NCBI GenBank assembly: GCA_037176885.1
Contig: JAWWNJ010000160.1
Span: 434,001-498,000, forward strand
DNA from: Favolaschia claudopus
Lineage: Eukaryota; Basidiomycota; Agaricomycetes; Agaricales; Mycenaceae
Direction: 5' to 3'
Length of the DNA: 64,000 nt
In this document: piece after piece, positions 1 through 9,476 of the stretch
How positions within the stretch are numbered: the first letter of the stretch is position 1
Layout of the letters: each line of letters opens with the position of its first letter
The notes under the pieces: model-generated
The model's input: the letters and a program-made list of their open reading frames with translations, nothing else
What the model was told of the DNA's origin: nothing
Database searches by the model: none
Made by a program: the position numbers and the translations under genes

Positions 1-42
1 GCATAGAAGTAAGTGAAAGCTCGGCTGTCAAAGTATTCGAAC

Positions 43-390
43 TCACAAGAGCACCTGCGCAGGCAACAAAGCCTGGTGTGGAGTTCGAGATATTGTGCAT
101 CTGTTGCATGCAACGGGGCCCGGAAACGCATGGCTTGTTGGTCGCCATCTTGATAGGTTTTTTCTTCCCATAAATGACAGCGGCAGCGACCTGCAAATGT
201 AAGTTTCACAACTACATACATGCATGACAAGCTTGTTTTTCAAGAATGTTTCGACGTTGAGGCGGTCCGCGCCGTCGCTATGCAGGGCGGGTGCATCAAA
301 TGGATGAAATGTCATTTTGCCGGAGTCGTCCTTTCTCCCGCCAATGAGGTCAGCGTACCCAGCACGGAGCGCCATATCTTGAATGTCCAA
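43..390 (-). other. Unrecognised reading frame, possible gene fragment
   Basis: Open frame of 115 codons on the minus strand. The first two thirds (through a stretch reading AGYADLIGGRKDDSG) look like ordinary globular protein sequence, but I recognise no family. It has no upstream exon I can define and lies downstream of a decayed DIRS reverse transcriptase in the same orientation, with a change of frame between them. It may be a captured host-gene fragment or a degraded piece of the retroelement. The C-terminal third looks like random sequence. No function is proposed. Confidence 0.25.
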
Positions 391-529
391 AGCATCGCCA
401 ACGCGGGGGTGTAGATGGGCAACGAAGACAGCTCCAATATCGTTGCAAAGACGACTGGAGGTATTTGACCGCTGTCAGCTATCCATCGCCTTGTTGAACT
501 GAACCGACTTGTCAGTTTTTTTGCGGAGA

Positions 530-1063
530 TTTTATCTTGGCGCGTACCGTATGCACCAGCCACGATTTGCCAACATCTCCATGGACGGGACAGTGCCCAC
601 AGGTGAGTAAACGACCCGGCGCTGCTCATGAATGGGGAGGGAGTCGACACGGCGAAGCTCACCCAGAGAGAAATTTGCCAGAATATCTGCAGCGGTTATA
701 GCGTGCTCGGACGGTGTAGCAGGCAGATTTCGTGAGAAGGCACGACCCACTCGGGGGCCGGTGTATCCAATTGACACACCATAGGTACAGATATTATGTA
801 GGTGTTGTACGAAGGAGGGGTCAGGATAATCCTGAAGTAAGAAAGATAACATAGCGGGATTAAGGGAGCTACATAGTAACACAAGGACCAGAGGTAGGGG
901 CAACTGGGAATGTGATGTGTGTATTAGGACGGGGAGAGGGAGGAGGCATTAGACGGGCAGCGAGATGAGCGGTATGCAAAAGGGGTGATAGAGAGGGTGG
1001 GGTGCGAGGAGCCAGTGGACGAAGAGGAACCGAAGGATTACAGAGGCCGGACTCGGTCGGCAT
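530..1063 (-). pseudogene. DIRS-like reverse transcriptase, N-terminal remnant
   Basis: Two overlapping minus-strand frames give the start of a DIRS-type polyprotein. A proline-rich leader (1063 to about 870) is followed after a frame change by LNPAMLSFLLQDYPDPSF, a GVSIGYTGPR segment and SPVGTVP. This is the N-terminal order of mushroom DIRS reverse transcriptases, where a 'blocks of the harvest strip' region precedes the palm. The palm itself (catalytic aspartates) and RNase H are missing; after VGTVP the frame leaves the family. It follows the gag-like gene at 1076-2774 in the same orientation, as ORF2 follows ORF1 in such elements. The frameshift and truncation mean it is dead. A match to another RT lineage cannot be excluded without a search. 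Confidence 0.5.
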
Positions 1064-1075
1064 GCCCCAAACATC

Positions 1076-2774
1076 CTACTTCCGCTTCTGGGGGCAAGCA
1101 TGTGCGGGGCGGGCGCCCTGACACGCAATGCAGACGTGGCGGCGAGAGCACTTGTCACCCATGTGGCAACCAGCGGCGTCCTGAAACTTGTAGCAAGTCT
1201 CGCACTGTGGTCGTAAAACCCCGTGAATTTCACTTGGCCGTTGCATGAAATTCGCGATTCAACCAATTTTCAGGTGAATTTAGATTCACGTAGTTGGAAA
1301 TTCAGGTACCTGATTCACGTACTTCCTGTATGCCATGCTGAGCTACGTGAATATCACCTTGTTATTGGGTGAATGAAAGTGCATGAATTTGGCTTGGGAT
1401 ACCTATATTCCAACTACGTGAAATTCACTTGAAAATTGGTTGAATCAAGTCACCTGGAATCGTTGAAAAATTGCAATTTTAGCCAAGCTGGGACTCTCTG
1501 AAATTCACTCTCAAACTGGGTGGAATTCACGGGGTCAGAGCTGCTCCGAGCAAGGTACATGGTTCCGGTCATCAGTACTGGTTGCGCTCACCCTATACAT
1601 ATCAAGAAATTCAATCTATATAATATAGTGTTCGGTAATTTGTATTGCAACTAAGTAAAGTCATATATAGTAGTCAGTACAGATAATTATAGTATGTAGT
1701 AGGATTCCAGCGATGTCTGGTCAAAGCAAGATTGGCCCAATTGATTTTTCACGGACTTTCAACCGAATTTTCACGTAGTTTATGAATGAATTCTCAGGTG
1801 AATTGAACCTAGTGAAACGGGATTCCACTCTATAATTCCGTGAAATTCACTGTAAAACTACGTGAATGAACCCCATGAAACGTTCCATTCACTTAGTCCA
1901 ACTAGGTGAATTGAACCCCGTGAAATTCACAAGCTCTGCGTGAAATTCATGGGCTTTTCTGGTGAACTTCAGGTGAAGATTGGGTGAATCAACTGCGTGA
2001 AATTCATGGGGTTTGCGGGCCACAGTGCTCGTCAACCTTCGGCCGGGATGCAGGTGCGCTGGGTTCGGAAAGGCGCTCAGCAAGGTCGCGTTTGCGCTGG
2101 GAGGAGAATGGTGGAGGCAGTGGGTAGCGAACCAGCCTGGTGGAGACGAGGCCCTGATCGGGCGTCACCCAGCGCGTGGGGAGAAAGTTCTCCGCCATGC
2201 GCACACGAATAAATTCGTAGTGGTAACGCAAGACTGCGGACCACTCATACTGTGTGGTGAAATCCATGAGCTGGCTGGTGTAGATAGAAAGGGTGGCAGC
2301 AACACCACCATTGGTGGTGTCAATGAGGGAGCGGATGCCGGTGTAGGTCTACCAGGCATCAAGGATTGGGGGCAAGGAGGGGAAGGCCTTGACCCATGCG
2401 CGGGGAAGACCCGCATCGAGGGCTTCCTCTGGTTGTTCCGGGGCGGCAACACCAGAAGTCGGGTGGAAGAGGATGGGCACGGGGCAGCGGGGGCAGCGGC
2501 GGCGATGGAGGAGAGCTTGGGGAGGTCGTCGGCTTCGAAGGTGCCATTTACAATGGCGTCGATGTGCGCCAGCTTGACGCGGCGGTACCACATCGTCGGG
2601 GACCGAAAGGAGGCGGAAGCGAACCAAGCTCACCGGCGGCGTTGGTAGTGGGGAACGTAACATTTCCGCTACCGTTCGCGGCGTTTGAGAGCTGTCGGCA
2701 ATGGCCCGGGCCACAATGGCCGTAACTGCGGCCAGCTGAGCCTCACTGAAGGGCGAGGGGTCGTCGTTGGCCAT
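1076..2774 (-). pseudogene. DIRS-type gag-like gene with CCCH zinc finger, split by element A
   Basis: Starts at the ATG of MANDDPSPFSEAQLAAV (2774) and ends at a TAG (1076-1078). The middle encodes a region with QYEWSAVLRYHYEFIR; the 3' part encodes a zinc cluster, CYKFQDAAGCHMGDKC followed by SRRHVCIAC and ending HACPQKRK, that is a C-x8-C-x5-C-x3-H finger and a second C-x2-C..H..C unit. This resembles nucleic-acid-binding ORF1 proteins of mushroom retroelements. It is broken in three ways: a pair of compensating frame changes between about 2700 and 2450, an in-frame TAG at 2349-2351 after ILDAW, and insertion of an 825-bp transposon (1203-2027). Deleting that insertion with one 4-bp duplication joins SRPKVDE directly to TCYKFQ in the same frame, which confirms both the gene and the insertion. 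Confidence 0.55.
1203..2027. mobile_element. Element A: CACTG-terminated inverted-repeat transposon (825 bp)
   Basis: Begins CACTGTGGTCGTAAAACCCC and ends with the inverse (..GGGTTTGCGGGCCACAGTG), followed by GTGAATTTCAC-type motifs just inside both ends. It is flanked by the direct duplication CTCG (1199-1202 and 2028-2031). Removal of the element plus one CTCG restores the interrupted gag reading frame exactly. The interior is non-coding and full of 10-12 bp GTGAATTTCAC/GTGAAATTCAC variants in both orientations, a subterminal-repeat pattern known from CACTA-like transposons. It is the shorter relative of element B at 12516-13803; both also share a central segment (around 1545-1585 here). 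Non-autonomous. The superfamily is uncertain: CACTA elements usually make 2-3 bp duplications, Academ elements 3-4 bp. Confidence 0.88.
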
Positions 2775-3029
2775 TGGGGAAAAAAAAGAACTAAAAACGA
2801 GAGCACGGGCGAAGGAACGCGCCCGGTGGTGGTGGTAGCCACTTGCATTCCTCCCAGTGTACTCACTATGAAATTTCAGTCCAAATCCGGAGCCTCTGAT
2901 GTATGGTTTCTTGGGGCGATTCGGACCCAAATGTGTCTCTCGCACAAAGTAAATATCTTCCGAGCCCCAGGAACGATTTGACTACTAGACACTACCAATT
3001 TTTTTTGGACCTTCTGGCAGCCGAAGAAA

Positions 3030-3050
3030 GAAAAAAAAAAAAAAAAAAAC
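3030..3050. repeat. Poly-A microsatellite
   Basis: A run of about twenty A residues after AAGAAAG. It could be the tail of a retrocopy on the plus strand, but no LINE or retrogene sequence is recognisable upstream, so only the homopolymer is called. Confidence 0.75.
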
Positions 3051-3198
3051 CCGGTTGATTTTTGCAACCCCTGGACTGTTATAGCAAACGGCTAGTTTGA
3101 GCCTGGATTCTTTTTTTCCATGTATGTACTCTACCGACTATATCCCCACCGCTCTTTACTAGTCTGGCTACGCTCTGTCTCTGTGACTGACCCTACAC

Positions 3199-3828
3199 TC
3201 ATGTAGGGGAAGCCGTATCCAAGTATTGCGTTAGGCAGTAGACACAACTCTGAATCTCTTCAAGTAGCAGCGACCAGCAATGCGGGCAATTGCACCCGCT
3301 AACAATCGCTGCAACTGCATCACTACCTGCCACGCTGAGGGCTTTTGGCTGTTGCTCACCAGGCGTAAGCATCCAATCCGGCTGATACGGCTCGCTCAGC
3401 ACATTCAATGCAGTGCTGCTGGCAAGTGAGAGGCCTTCGGTTCGTTTCTGCTGCGCTGGCTGGTGCACCGACTCGTTTTGTCCTCCCTCCTGCATTACCA
3501 TCTCCAGCTGAAATTCAAAGGAGAGAGGTTCCTGGTCCAGTGGTCGTGCCTCATACAAAGCCTGTGAACTGCCCCCCTGTATAGGAAACACAAATGGGTT
3601 GATGCGAAAGACGCTCATCATGCCTCGCATCTCCGCACCCACATGCTTTGCGCGTAAGGGTACTTCTATCGCGGTCGAGACTGAAGCACGAGAAGGCAGG
3701 CCGTTGAATATGAGGGGAGAAGTCGCAGATGTGAAGTAGGGACGCCGTCCTGCTACTCTACGTGCGGCCAGAACCACGGGCGAGTACATAGATGGACCAG
3801 AAGTGTGGTGAGCGGAATATAAATCCAT
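3199..3828 (-). CDS. Hypothetical protein with C-terminal cysteine cluster
   Basis: A single 209-codon exon with a clear ATG and no interruptions, unlike its transposon neighbours. Residues about 25-85 contain RRPYFTSATSPLIFNGLPSR and RGMMSVFRINPF, a segment that looks conserved rather than random. The C-terminus has CNCPHCWSLLLEEIQSC followed by VYC, a possible metal-binding cluster (C-x-C-x2-C ... C-x2-C). There is no signal peptide or membrane helix. A TATA box lies 109 bp upstream (3937-3943), and a polypyrimidine/CTACAG acceptor-like site lies between it and the ATG, so a 5'UTR intron is possible. I do not recognise the family. I judge it a likely real host gene because of its codon structure and promoter spacing, but it could be a domesticated or orphan transposon ORF. 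Confidence 0.6.
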   Translation of the reverse strand: MDLYSAHHTSGPSMYSPVVLAARRVAGRRPYFTSATSPLIFNGLPSRASVSTAIEVPLRAKHVGAEMRGMMSVFRINPFVFPIQGGSSQALYEARPLDQEPLSFEFQLEMVMQEGGQNESVHQPAQQKRTEGLSLASSTALNVLSEPYQPDWMLTPGEQQPKALSVAGSDAVAAIVSGCNCPHCWSLLLEEIQSCVYCLTQYLDTASPT

Positions 3829-3936
3829 ACCCAGGGCGCTATGCCCAGAGTGAAAGGCTGTAGGAAGCAGATAAAATGAAATTTAAACCGGGGAAGGGAG
3901 GAGACGAAGCTCTCCTGGGGCTGTCCATGCTCCGAC

Positions 3937-3943
3937 ATTTATA
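3937..3943 (-). promoter_or_regulatory. TATA box for the 3199-3828 gene
   Basis: On the minus strand the sequence reads AGTATAAATGTCGG. It is 109 bp upstream of the ATG at 3828 and in the right orientation. Inferred from motif and spacing only. Confidence 0.4.
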
Positions 3944-3949
3944 CTTATG

Positions 3950-4890
3950 TCATGTTCAGATTGCCGAAGGTTTGAAGGTTGCACCCGGAGATTTGTGCCC
4001 CGACGGCAACGGGGACGAGGAAGTGATGACCATAGAGCGTGAGGGAATACGACGCGAGCAGCTTGCGAAAAGAGTGGACAAAGTAAAGAAGCCAGAGACG
4101 TTGAGGACAGGAAGAACACTGGCAGAGACTTGGAATAAAAAGTGCTTATCCGGCGAATAGTTTGAACCCGGCCATTAGACTCAAACCAGTCCACGGTGAA
4201 AAGATCAAAGACAGTCGTTTGATCACACACCGAAGGGACTGGTGCGGAATCACCGGTAGCTAAGGCGGAACAGATTTTCTCCCACGATTTTCAAAGACTT
4301 GGCCAAAATTTCCTGTAGCTCCTTGTAAAAGTTTTTTGTATGCAAAATCTGAATCGGCAGCTCTCTAGTATTTAAAATTCTAAGACTTCGGACGGTGTCG
4401 AGTCTACCCGGCCATCGAGAGTTGCCTTGCGACGGATTTCCCAGGCAAGGTCAAGAGTCAAGCTAGTCAAGTTACATAGCTTCGAGTTGACTGGACCTTG
4501 ACCCCAGGGCAACTGGGGGCAAGTTTGTTTGCGTATATTTTGGATCCTGCCAAAATGGGAAGTCAGTCTTAGTCAGAGATGTGCCCAAACTTCCACCACA
4601 TCAGCGTAGCTGCGGCAAAGTTCCAGATTGCTGCCTGTATGTATGACAAAGCCAAAGGGCCCGGAACAGAAAAAGAAGAGATAAATTTAAGAGAGATGCC
4701 GGTGATTATATGCATCTGCCATTCAGTCTACTTAACTTATTCTGAGTAATTGTACAACTGTTCATAAGGCTCAACAAATTTGAACTCATTGACAGGGTAA
4801 GTACTCTAGAGTATCTCCTGCATGTCAACACCATAGGTGTTCAAGTTGAAACCAAGAATCTCTCTATGCTCCATATCAACCCTAAGCATC
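3950..4890. other. Intergenic, no gene recognised
   Basis: Short frames on both strands do not overlap any recognisable family. 4385-4520 contains loosely repeated CTAGTCAAG/GTCAAG words. Nothing else supportable. Confidence 0.5.
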
Positions 4891-4891
4891 A

Positions 4892-5110
4892 TCAGCCGAA
4901 CTGCAGTCTCGCCTCGGAAACCCCTGACGCAATCCGATCGTGGACTCGTTTACAGCTTCTAACCTCGTGAGGCTCAAAGCCCATCCGTGGAAGCCGACCA
5001 GTGTCCGTCATGAACGGTACCTGCTGCGTGGAGGAGTGCGTGTGGTTGTTGTATGCAAACTCCGCTGCAGGTAAGTACAGCCACAAACATGATAATTCGA
5101 CATCTTTGTA
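4892..5110 (-). pseudogene. Ty3/gypsy integrase, C-terminal fragment
   Basis: The minus strand encodes WLYLPAAEFAYNNHTHSST, then PFMTDTGRLPRMGFEP, the hallmark segment that follows the integrase catalytic core in Ty3/gypsy pol (usually close to LAEFAYNN..HSSTG.TPF...YGR.PR). The DDE catalytic residues, RNase H and RT are absent. Upstream on the same strand the coding sequence is interrupted by a member of the 142-bp repeat family (5113-5300). A protease/RT boundary fragment of the same element survives at 5873-6021. Enzymatically dead. Identification as gypsy is firm; which family is unknown. Confidence 0.75.
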
Positions 5111-5112
5111 TG

Positions 5113-5300
5113 TCACGCAGTCCTCAGGGAAACCAGGGAACTTCTCCATTCCGAGGTTGATGGCAAAACGGTCGAAATTCCCACGGTGGGCCATTGTTTT
5201 CCCTTCTCCAAGGGGAAATCCCTCGGCCGGTAAAACGCGTTTTCGGCACCCATATTCCCACGGCTTGTGCAAGTTCGTAGGGCACCCTCTGTCAGGTTTT
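5113..5300. repeat. Diverged copy of the 142-bp repeat family
   Basis: Contains GGGAACTTCTCCATTCC, CCCACGGTGGGCCATTGTTT, and CCTCGGCCGGTAAAACGCG, the same order of words as in the tandem units at 5450-5870 and as a third copy at 37195-37290. It interrupts the gypsy integrase fragment. Confidence 0.75.
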
Positions 5301-5449
5301 CCGCCCTGAAAGCTCGAATTGAGCTAGAGATGGGGTGCATATCACCTCTGGAGCTCTCTCTTGGCTAAACTTCTGCAAAACTGGGAGGACCAAACCGTGA
5401 GAATGTCACGTGTAATCACGTTTTGATCACGAGAATCCGCGGTCCACTG

Positions 5450-5872
5450 CCTGGCAACCCCGCCATTCCAAGGGTGATGGGAAATCGGTCAGAATTCCCA
5501 CGAGATTTGCTCGTCCCTAAGGGGAAAACCCTCGGCCGGGAAAACGCGTTTCCGGCATCCAGAAAGCCCTCGAAATGACCGATTTTTCCTGCCTGGCAAC
5601 CCCGCCATTCCAAGGGTGATGGGAAATCGGTCAGAATTCCCACGAGATTTGCTCGTCCCTAAGGGGAAAACCCTCGGCCGGGAAAACGCGTTTCCGGCAT
5701 CCAGAAAGCCCTCGAAATGACCGATTTTTCCTGCCTGGCAACCCCGCCATTCCAAGGGTGATGGGAAATCGGTCAGAATTCCCACGAGATTTGCTCGTCC
5801 CTAAGGGGAAAACCCTCGGCCGGGAAAACGCGTTTCCGGCATCCAGAAAGCCCTCGAAATGACCGATTTTTC
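5450..5872. repeat. Tandem array, three 142-bp units
   Basis: Three nearly identical units, phased by CACGAGATTTGCTCGTCC at 5499, 5641 and 5783 (period exactly 142). Each unit runs from GCCTGGCAACCCCGCCATTC to CCCTCGAAATGACCGATTTT. The period is not a multiple of three, and the overlapping minus-strand frames it creates (all carrying GFPLRDEQISWEF) are artefacts. The array lies where RT, RNase H and integrase core should be in the flanking gypsy element. Dispersed relatives occur at 5113-5300 and near 37035-37290. Confidence 0.95.
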
Positions 5873-6021
5873 GAATCGAAGGATTCCTTTGCGAACACGT
5901 TGACAAACTCCCTGTATTGCTCAGGAATCTTGTCCTCGGTCATCCGCTCCTTGCGCCAGTGCTCCCTCCGCCATCTGCTGTGCCGACGTCCCATGTGCAC
6001 GCAGATCAACTGCTTCGGCAA
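5873..6021 (-). pseudogene. Ty3/gypsy pol, protease-RT linker fragment
   Basis: The minus strand encodes KIPEQYREFVNVFAKESFDS, the conserved linker that precedes the RT domain of Ty3/gypsy polyproteins (typically P.EY..F.DVFSK..A..LP). It is joined directly to the 142-bp tandem array, so RT is missing. In orientation and order it matches the integrase fragment at 4892-5110, suggesting one element whose 3-4 kb core has been lost. The 132 bp upstream (5949-6080) are duplicated at 6637-6768. Confidence 0.65.
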
Positions 6022-6768
6022 AGTCGATCAACAATAGTCAACAATATAGACTCGCCCTCTTCCACCGCCGATCAAAATCGGGAGGGAGAGAGCGAGCGAG
6101 GCGAGGCGCCGTAGGCGCCGAGCGAGCGATCGACCGACCTAAGGAGATGAGCTGGGGAGGCCTAGCGAGGAGAGGTTGGGTGCCACGACGTTTGGGTGCA
6201 CAACGTTTCGTCAAAAGGACTCATCAGGTGGCGTGATCCCAGTATATCATGTTGGTTTGTTTATCAATACCATTAGCACCAAATAACAATATTGCCTGAA
6301 TAAATCTGCGGAATCCGAGTGGACTCGACGCGATTTTACTCAGCCCCGTCCTCTGTGCGACTCTGCACTGTCTTGTAGTCCCAGCACGAAACTACCAAAG
6401 GTGCGTATGAGTATACACAGAGTACAATTAACTTTCCGCTAAATTCAACGTTCTCGGGGAGCCCGGTCAAGGGCGTAAAAAATCAAGAATATTGAAATAG
6501 TTGTACACTGGAGGTCGCGAGACCTCCACAGTGTACGGGAGAATTAATTGTATTCAGGCGGGGGCCAACAGGTAAGTACACTTGAATTTTTTCTCAATCC
6601 TCCGTATGCGGCGCGCGCCGGGAGACGGGGACCCTACCTTGCGCCAGTGCTCCCTCCGCCATCTGCTGTGCCGACGTCCCATGTGCACGCAGATCAACTG
6701 CTTCGGCAAAGTCGATCAACAATAGTCAACAATATAGACTCGCCCTCTTCCACCGCCGATCAAAATCG
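5949..6768. repeat. 132-bp direct repeat pair (5949-6080, 6637-6768)
   Basis: The two copies appear identical over about 132 bp, from CCTTGCGCCAGTGCTCCC to GCCGATCAAAATCG, with 556 bp between them. The first copy contains the coding start of the gypsy linker fragment. The near-identity implies a recent duplication or gene conversion. The spacer contains a purine-rich GAGCGAGC tract (6080-6135) and a hairpin (6503-6536), but no gene. Confidence 0.9.
6503..6536. repeat. Hairpin-forming inverted repeat
   Basis: GTACACTGGAGGTC pairs with GACCTCCACAGTGTAC around a GCGA loop, giving a stem of about 14 bp with a small bulge. It lies in a non-coding spacer, so a cruciform or relic of a palindromic element is possible; a transcription terminator cannot be shown. 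Confidence 0.6.
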
Positions 6769-6769
6769 C

Positions 6770-7672
6770 TGCTGTTTGTGTTTTTTCCCCGGCTTTGCAC
6801 CCTATGGTGAGGAATGTGTTCAGTAACAACCACTGAATGGTCTTACACCCTTCTCAGCCTCTTTGAACCCAAAAGAAATCTGTTACTTATTCGGACATTG
6901 ACAACTCGTGAGAACATACCATACCGGGAATAACAGATTCCCAAATTAAGTAATAATGTTTTTGCCTCTAACTCAATACTCACTGTGCCCCTCATTGCCA
7001 GTAGAGTGGAATCCTACTCCGATTTCATTGTAGTTTCATATTCTGACTAGATTCAAAATTTCTGGAATGAAAAGGCCCTTGGTATACAATGTGCAGAATA
7101 ATTGTCGAACACAAGCAGAGTTCGGCAGCCCAAGTGGGCCATTTCAAATTTGTGTAAGGCAGCTCTGAGCTGAAGAAAAATATCTTGGGTCATGATAGAA
7201 AGGAAGGATATTGGTTGAGTGCCATGTCGAAAGACTTTCAATAGGTGTGCACTCCATGCTGCAGACAATGCCTCAAGAACTTCACAATCTTACCTTTGAC
7301 AGTGTAACGTGACACGGAATTGCCAAATCCGGTGCGATTTCCCAGACAAAGAGAGGCAGATTTCTCAGAAACCGCTCGTGGAATTTTCTTTATTTTATCA
7401 GAATCATAACTTACTCAACGAAAGGAGTCGATTGCGCTATGTCCGAGGGTTTTCTCATCAATTTTGAGGTTACGGCCAAATTTTCGGCTATCATTTCATA
7501 ATTTTCGTTTTTTTTTTTTGACAATCGGCTCGTGCAAAACTGTTCTTTGGCTGCCTAGCGACTGTTTTACACAAAAATCGAGACATCGGGGGGGGTGTCA
7601 CACCTGCCATAAATGGAAGACCAAACTTGTCGACTTTGCTTGTCCGGCACTAGAGGGTTTGCAAAGAGCCAT
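6770..7672. other. Intergenic with a possible DDE transposase scrap
   Basis: A minus-strand frame at 7053-7268 contains RTLLVFDNYSAHC, which resembles the second-aspartate motif (LL..DN..AH) of pogo/Tigger-type DDE transposases. The match is too short to be sure. Nothing else in this interval is recognised. Confidence 0.3.
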
Positions 7673-8012
7673 TAGGGTGTTTCAAAGTTAAAAACTCGGG
7701 TCCAACTTGAAGTCCAACTCGGAGGCCAACTTGAGAAGTCGAAAAATCAAGTTGGAACGAAATCGGACCTGAAGTCGTGCAAGTTACCTCGACTTCAGGT
7801 CCGATTTCGTTCCAACTTCACTCCAACTTTGTGTCCAACTTCGGCTAACCCGCATATCAAGCCAATTTGATCTCGACTTCGACGAGTTAACTTTGAAACA
7901 CCTGAAGTCCGAAAGTTCCCAACTTGTTCCTCGACTTCTCAAGTTGGGCCTCAAGTTGGACCTCAAATCGGACGTGAAATCAGACCCAAGTTGTTAACTT
8001 TGAAACACCCTA
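7673..8012. mobile_element. TA-flanked palindromic MITE (340 bp)
   Basis: Terminal inverted repeats GGGTGTTTCAAAGTTAA, flanked on both sides by TA (7673-7674, 8011-8012), as expected for the IS630/Tc1/mariner superfamily. The interior is made of variants of CAACTTGAAGTC/GACTTCAAGTTG, including a strong inner hairpin at about 7750-7818, so almost the whole element can fold back. No coding capacity. It ends 67 bp before the left end of the DIRS-like element. Confidence 0.85.
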
Positions 8013-8389
8013 TTGCCATTGAATATTGAATGGCTACCGATTTCCGCATTAGGAAACTTTGATTGGCCAAACTTTCATAGGTGGTCTGGACAGACCGAAA
8101 GGATCGTTCGTCAAAACCCCCAGATGTAGCTCGGCCTACTCCGCCTCAGAAAAATCCCCCTGTTGGTGTGTTAATGAAGCCGGGTGAGCGAGGGGGAGAT
8201 GCTTCGGGCTCTCCCTGCTCAATGAGCAGGAAAGTCTCATCTCCCCTGTCATCTACCAACGTCGTCGAATCTGACCATGCTCCCATTCTTTCCGAGATAC
8301 CCCCAATGCCTCCTTTTCCCCCGGCTCGCCCAAACACTGATCTGCTCTTCCCCCTCACATCTCCTCATTCAAAGGCAATGCCGCCCACG

Positions 8390-9476
8390 GATGATCTCAT
8401 CAGCAAACCACCACCATCAAAACCTCGCCCATGGGCAGGACTTCACTCTGCCAGGGACCCTCGACCTCGTTCAGCAGCATAATCGCCTGGAGACTTTACT
8501 CGACTCCGCTCTAGCCACATGCATGCTGATTCACAACGCCACATCACCACCTGCGTTCAGTCCACACATTTTGGGGGTTCTTGCACTCCTTGGACACCAT
8601 ATTGCCTACTCCAGCCCATTATCATGTCACTATCCCGCCGATTCCACAGAGAACAAACCACCTCCCGTTCCATCCGATACCACACTGCCTACCACTACAT
8701 CAGATACTAGTAGCGACCTTGTTGCTGACCACGCCGCCCAAAAAACCGCCACGTATGCCGACGTCACGCGTGACAGCAGTGCCAAGCCTCCGCTGCCAAG
8801 GACGCCGAAGGCAGACCATGTCCGTCAAGACGCCCCTTCCTCTCTTATAATCCGCTTCGACAATCGAGAGGTCAAGCCCTTTCCTGCAAGGGCCCTTGAC
8901 CTCTTCAACGCTCTCTCCTTGTCCCTGGTCAAGGTTTTTGGCGATGACCATGCTAGCATAACTAGCGCACATTGGAGTCGCAAAGGAAACCTGATATTGC
9001 ATCCAAATCCAAACATTTGCACTGCGAGATCTCTTGCGCAGCATTCCGAGAAGATCTGGTCTGCTATCCGCCCACTTCTGGAACTCCCCGCAGATTATGA
9101 CTGCCCTGTCTTCGATACGGACGAGCGCTGGCACTCTGTTGTCTTTCATGGGGTACCCATGCCTTTGTCGCATCCGCCTCGGGCCTACTACAGCTCTGAA
9201 ATGGTCGAAAAATCGCTCATTCACACGTGGGCGATACGTGAACCCGTTGACCGCTTTCCAGGCGTTAAACACTATTCTCTCTTGACCCGTCCAGAGAAAT
9301 TCGAAACACGAAGGACACTCACCATGAAAATTTCCCTCTCTTCCTTGGACGCGGCGTCCTACCTCATTCGCAATGGAGGCTTCATGGCCGGCACTTGGTG
9401 CCGTGTTACACCTTATGAAGCGAATCACCGTCGCCCCTGCACGCCGGCCAACGGTGCTCAATCACCGCCATCGTAG
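8390..9476 (+). CDS. LINE ORF1-like (gag-like) protein, truncated
   Basis: About 360 codons within the LINE. A proline/threonine-rich linker (DTTLPTTTSDTSSD) and KTATYADVTRD lead into SLIIRFDNREVKPFP, HWSRKGNLILHPNPN and DERWHSVVFHGVPMP, a layout typical of ORF1 of Tad/CRE-like LINEs in mushrooms (an RRM-like fold followed by zinc knuckles). The expected CCHC knuckles are absent: the frame ends RPCTPANGAQSPPS and a TAG 60-70 residues before they should appear. The frame continues open 5' into the DIRS leader by chance. Presumed RNA-binding protein of the retrotransposition complex. The LINE at 42.2-43.1 kb carries the complementary C-terminal part. Confidence 0.6.

Noticed and set aside
2013..2648. 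211-codon plus-strand frame
   Set aside because: It is antisense to the gag-like gene (1076-2774), which has recognisable zinc fingers and frame continuity across element A.
3030..3050. Poly-A run as a LINE tail
   Set aside because: No LINE sequence or target duplication could be found beside it.
5450..5872. Possible CRISPR-like array
   Set aside because: Units are contiguous 142-bp tandem copies with no unique spacers, in a eukaryotic context.
5416..6021. Four overlapping minus-strand 'proteins' with a shared C-terminus
   Set aside because: Products of the 142-bp tandem array being read in successive frames; the period is not divisible by three.
7053..7268. pogo-type transposase fragment
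   Set aside because: Only a 13-residue resemblance (RTLLVFDNYSAHC); kept as a low-confidence note within the intergenic feature, not as a gene.
8700..9461. 253-codon minus-strand frame
   Set aside because: Antisense shadow of the LINE ORF1 frame; no domain of its own.
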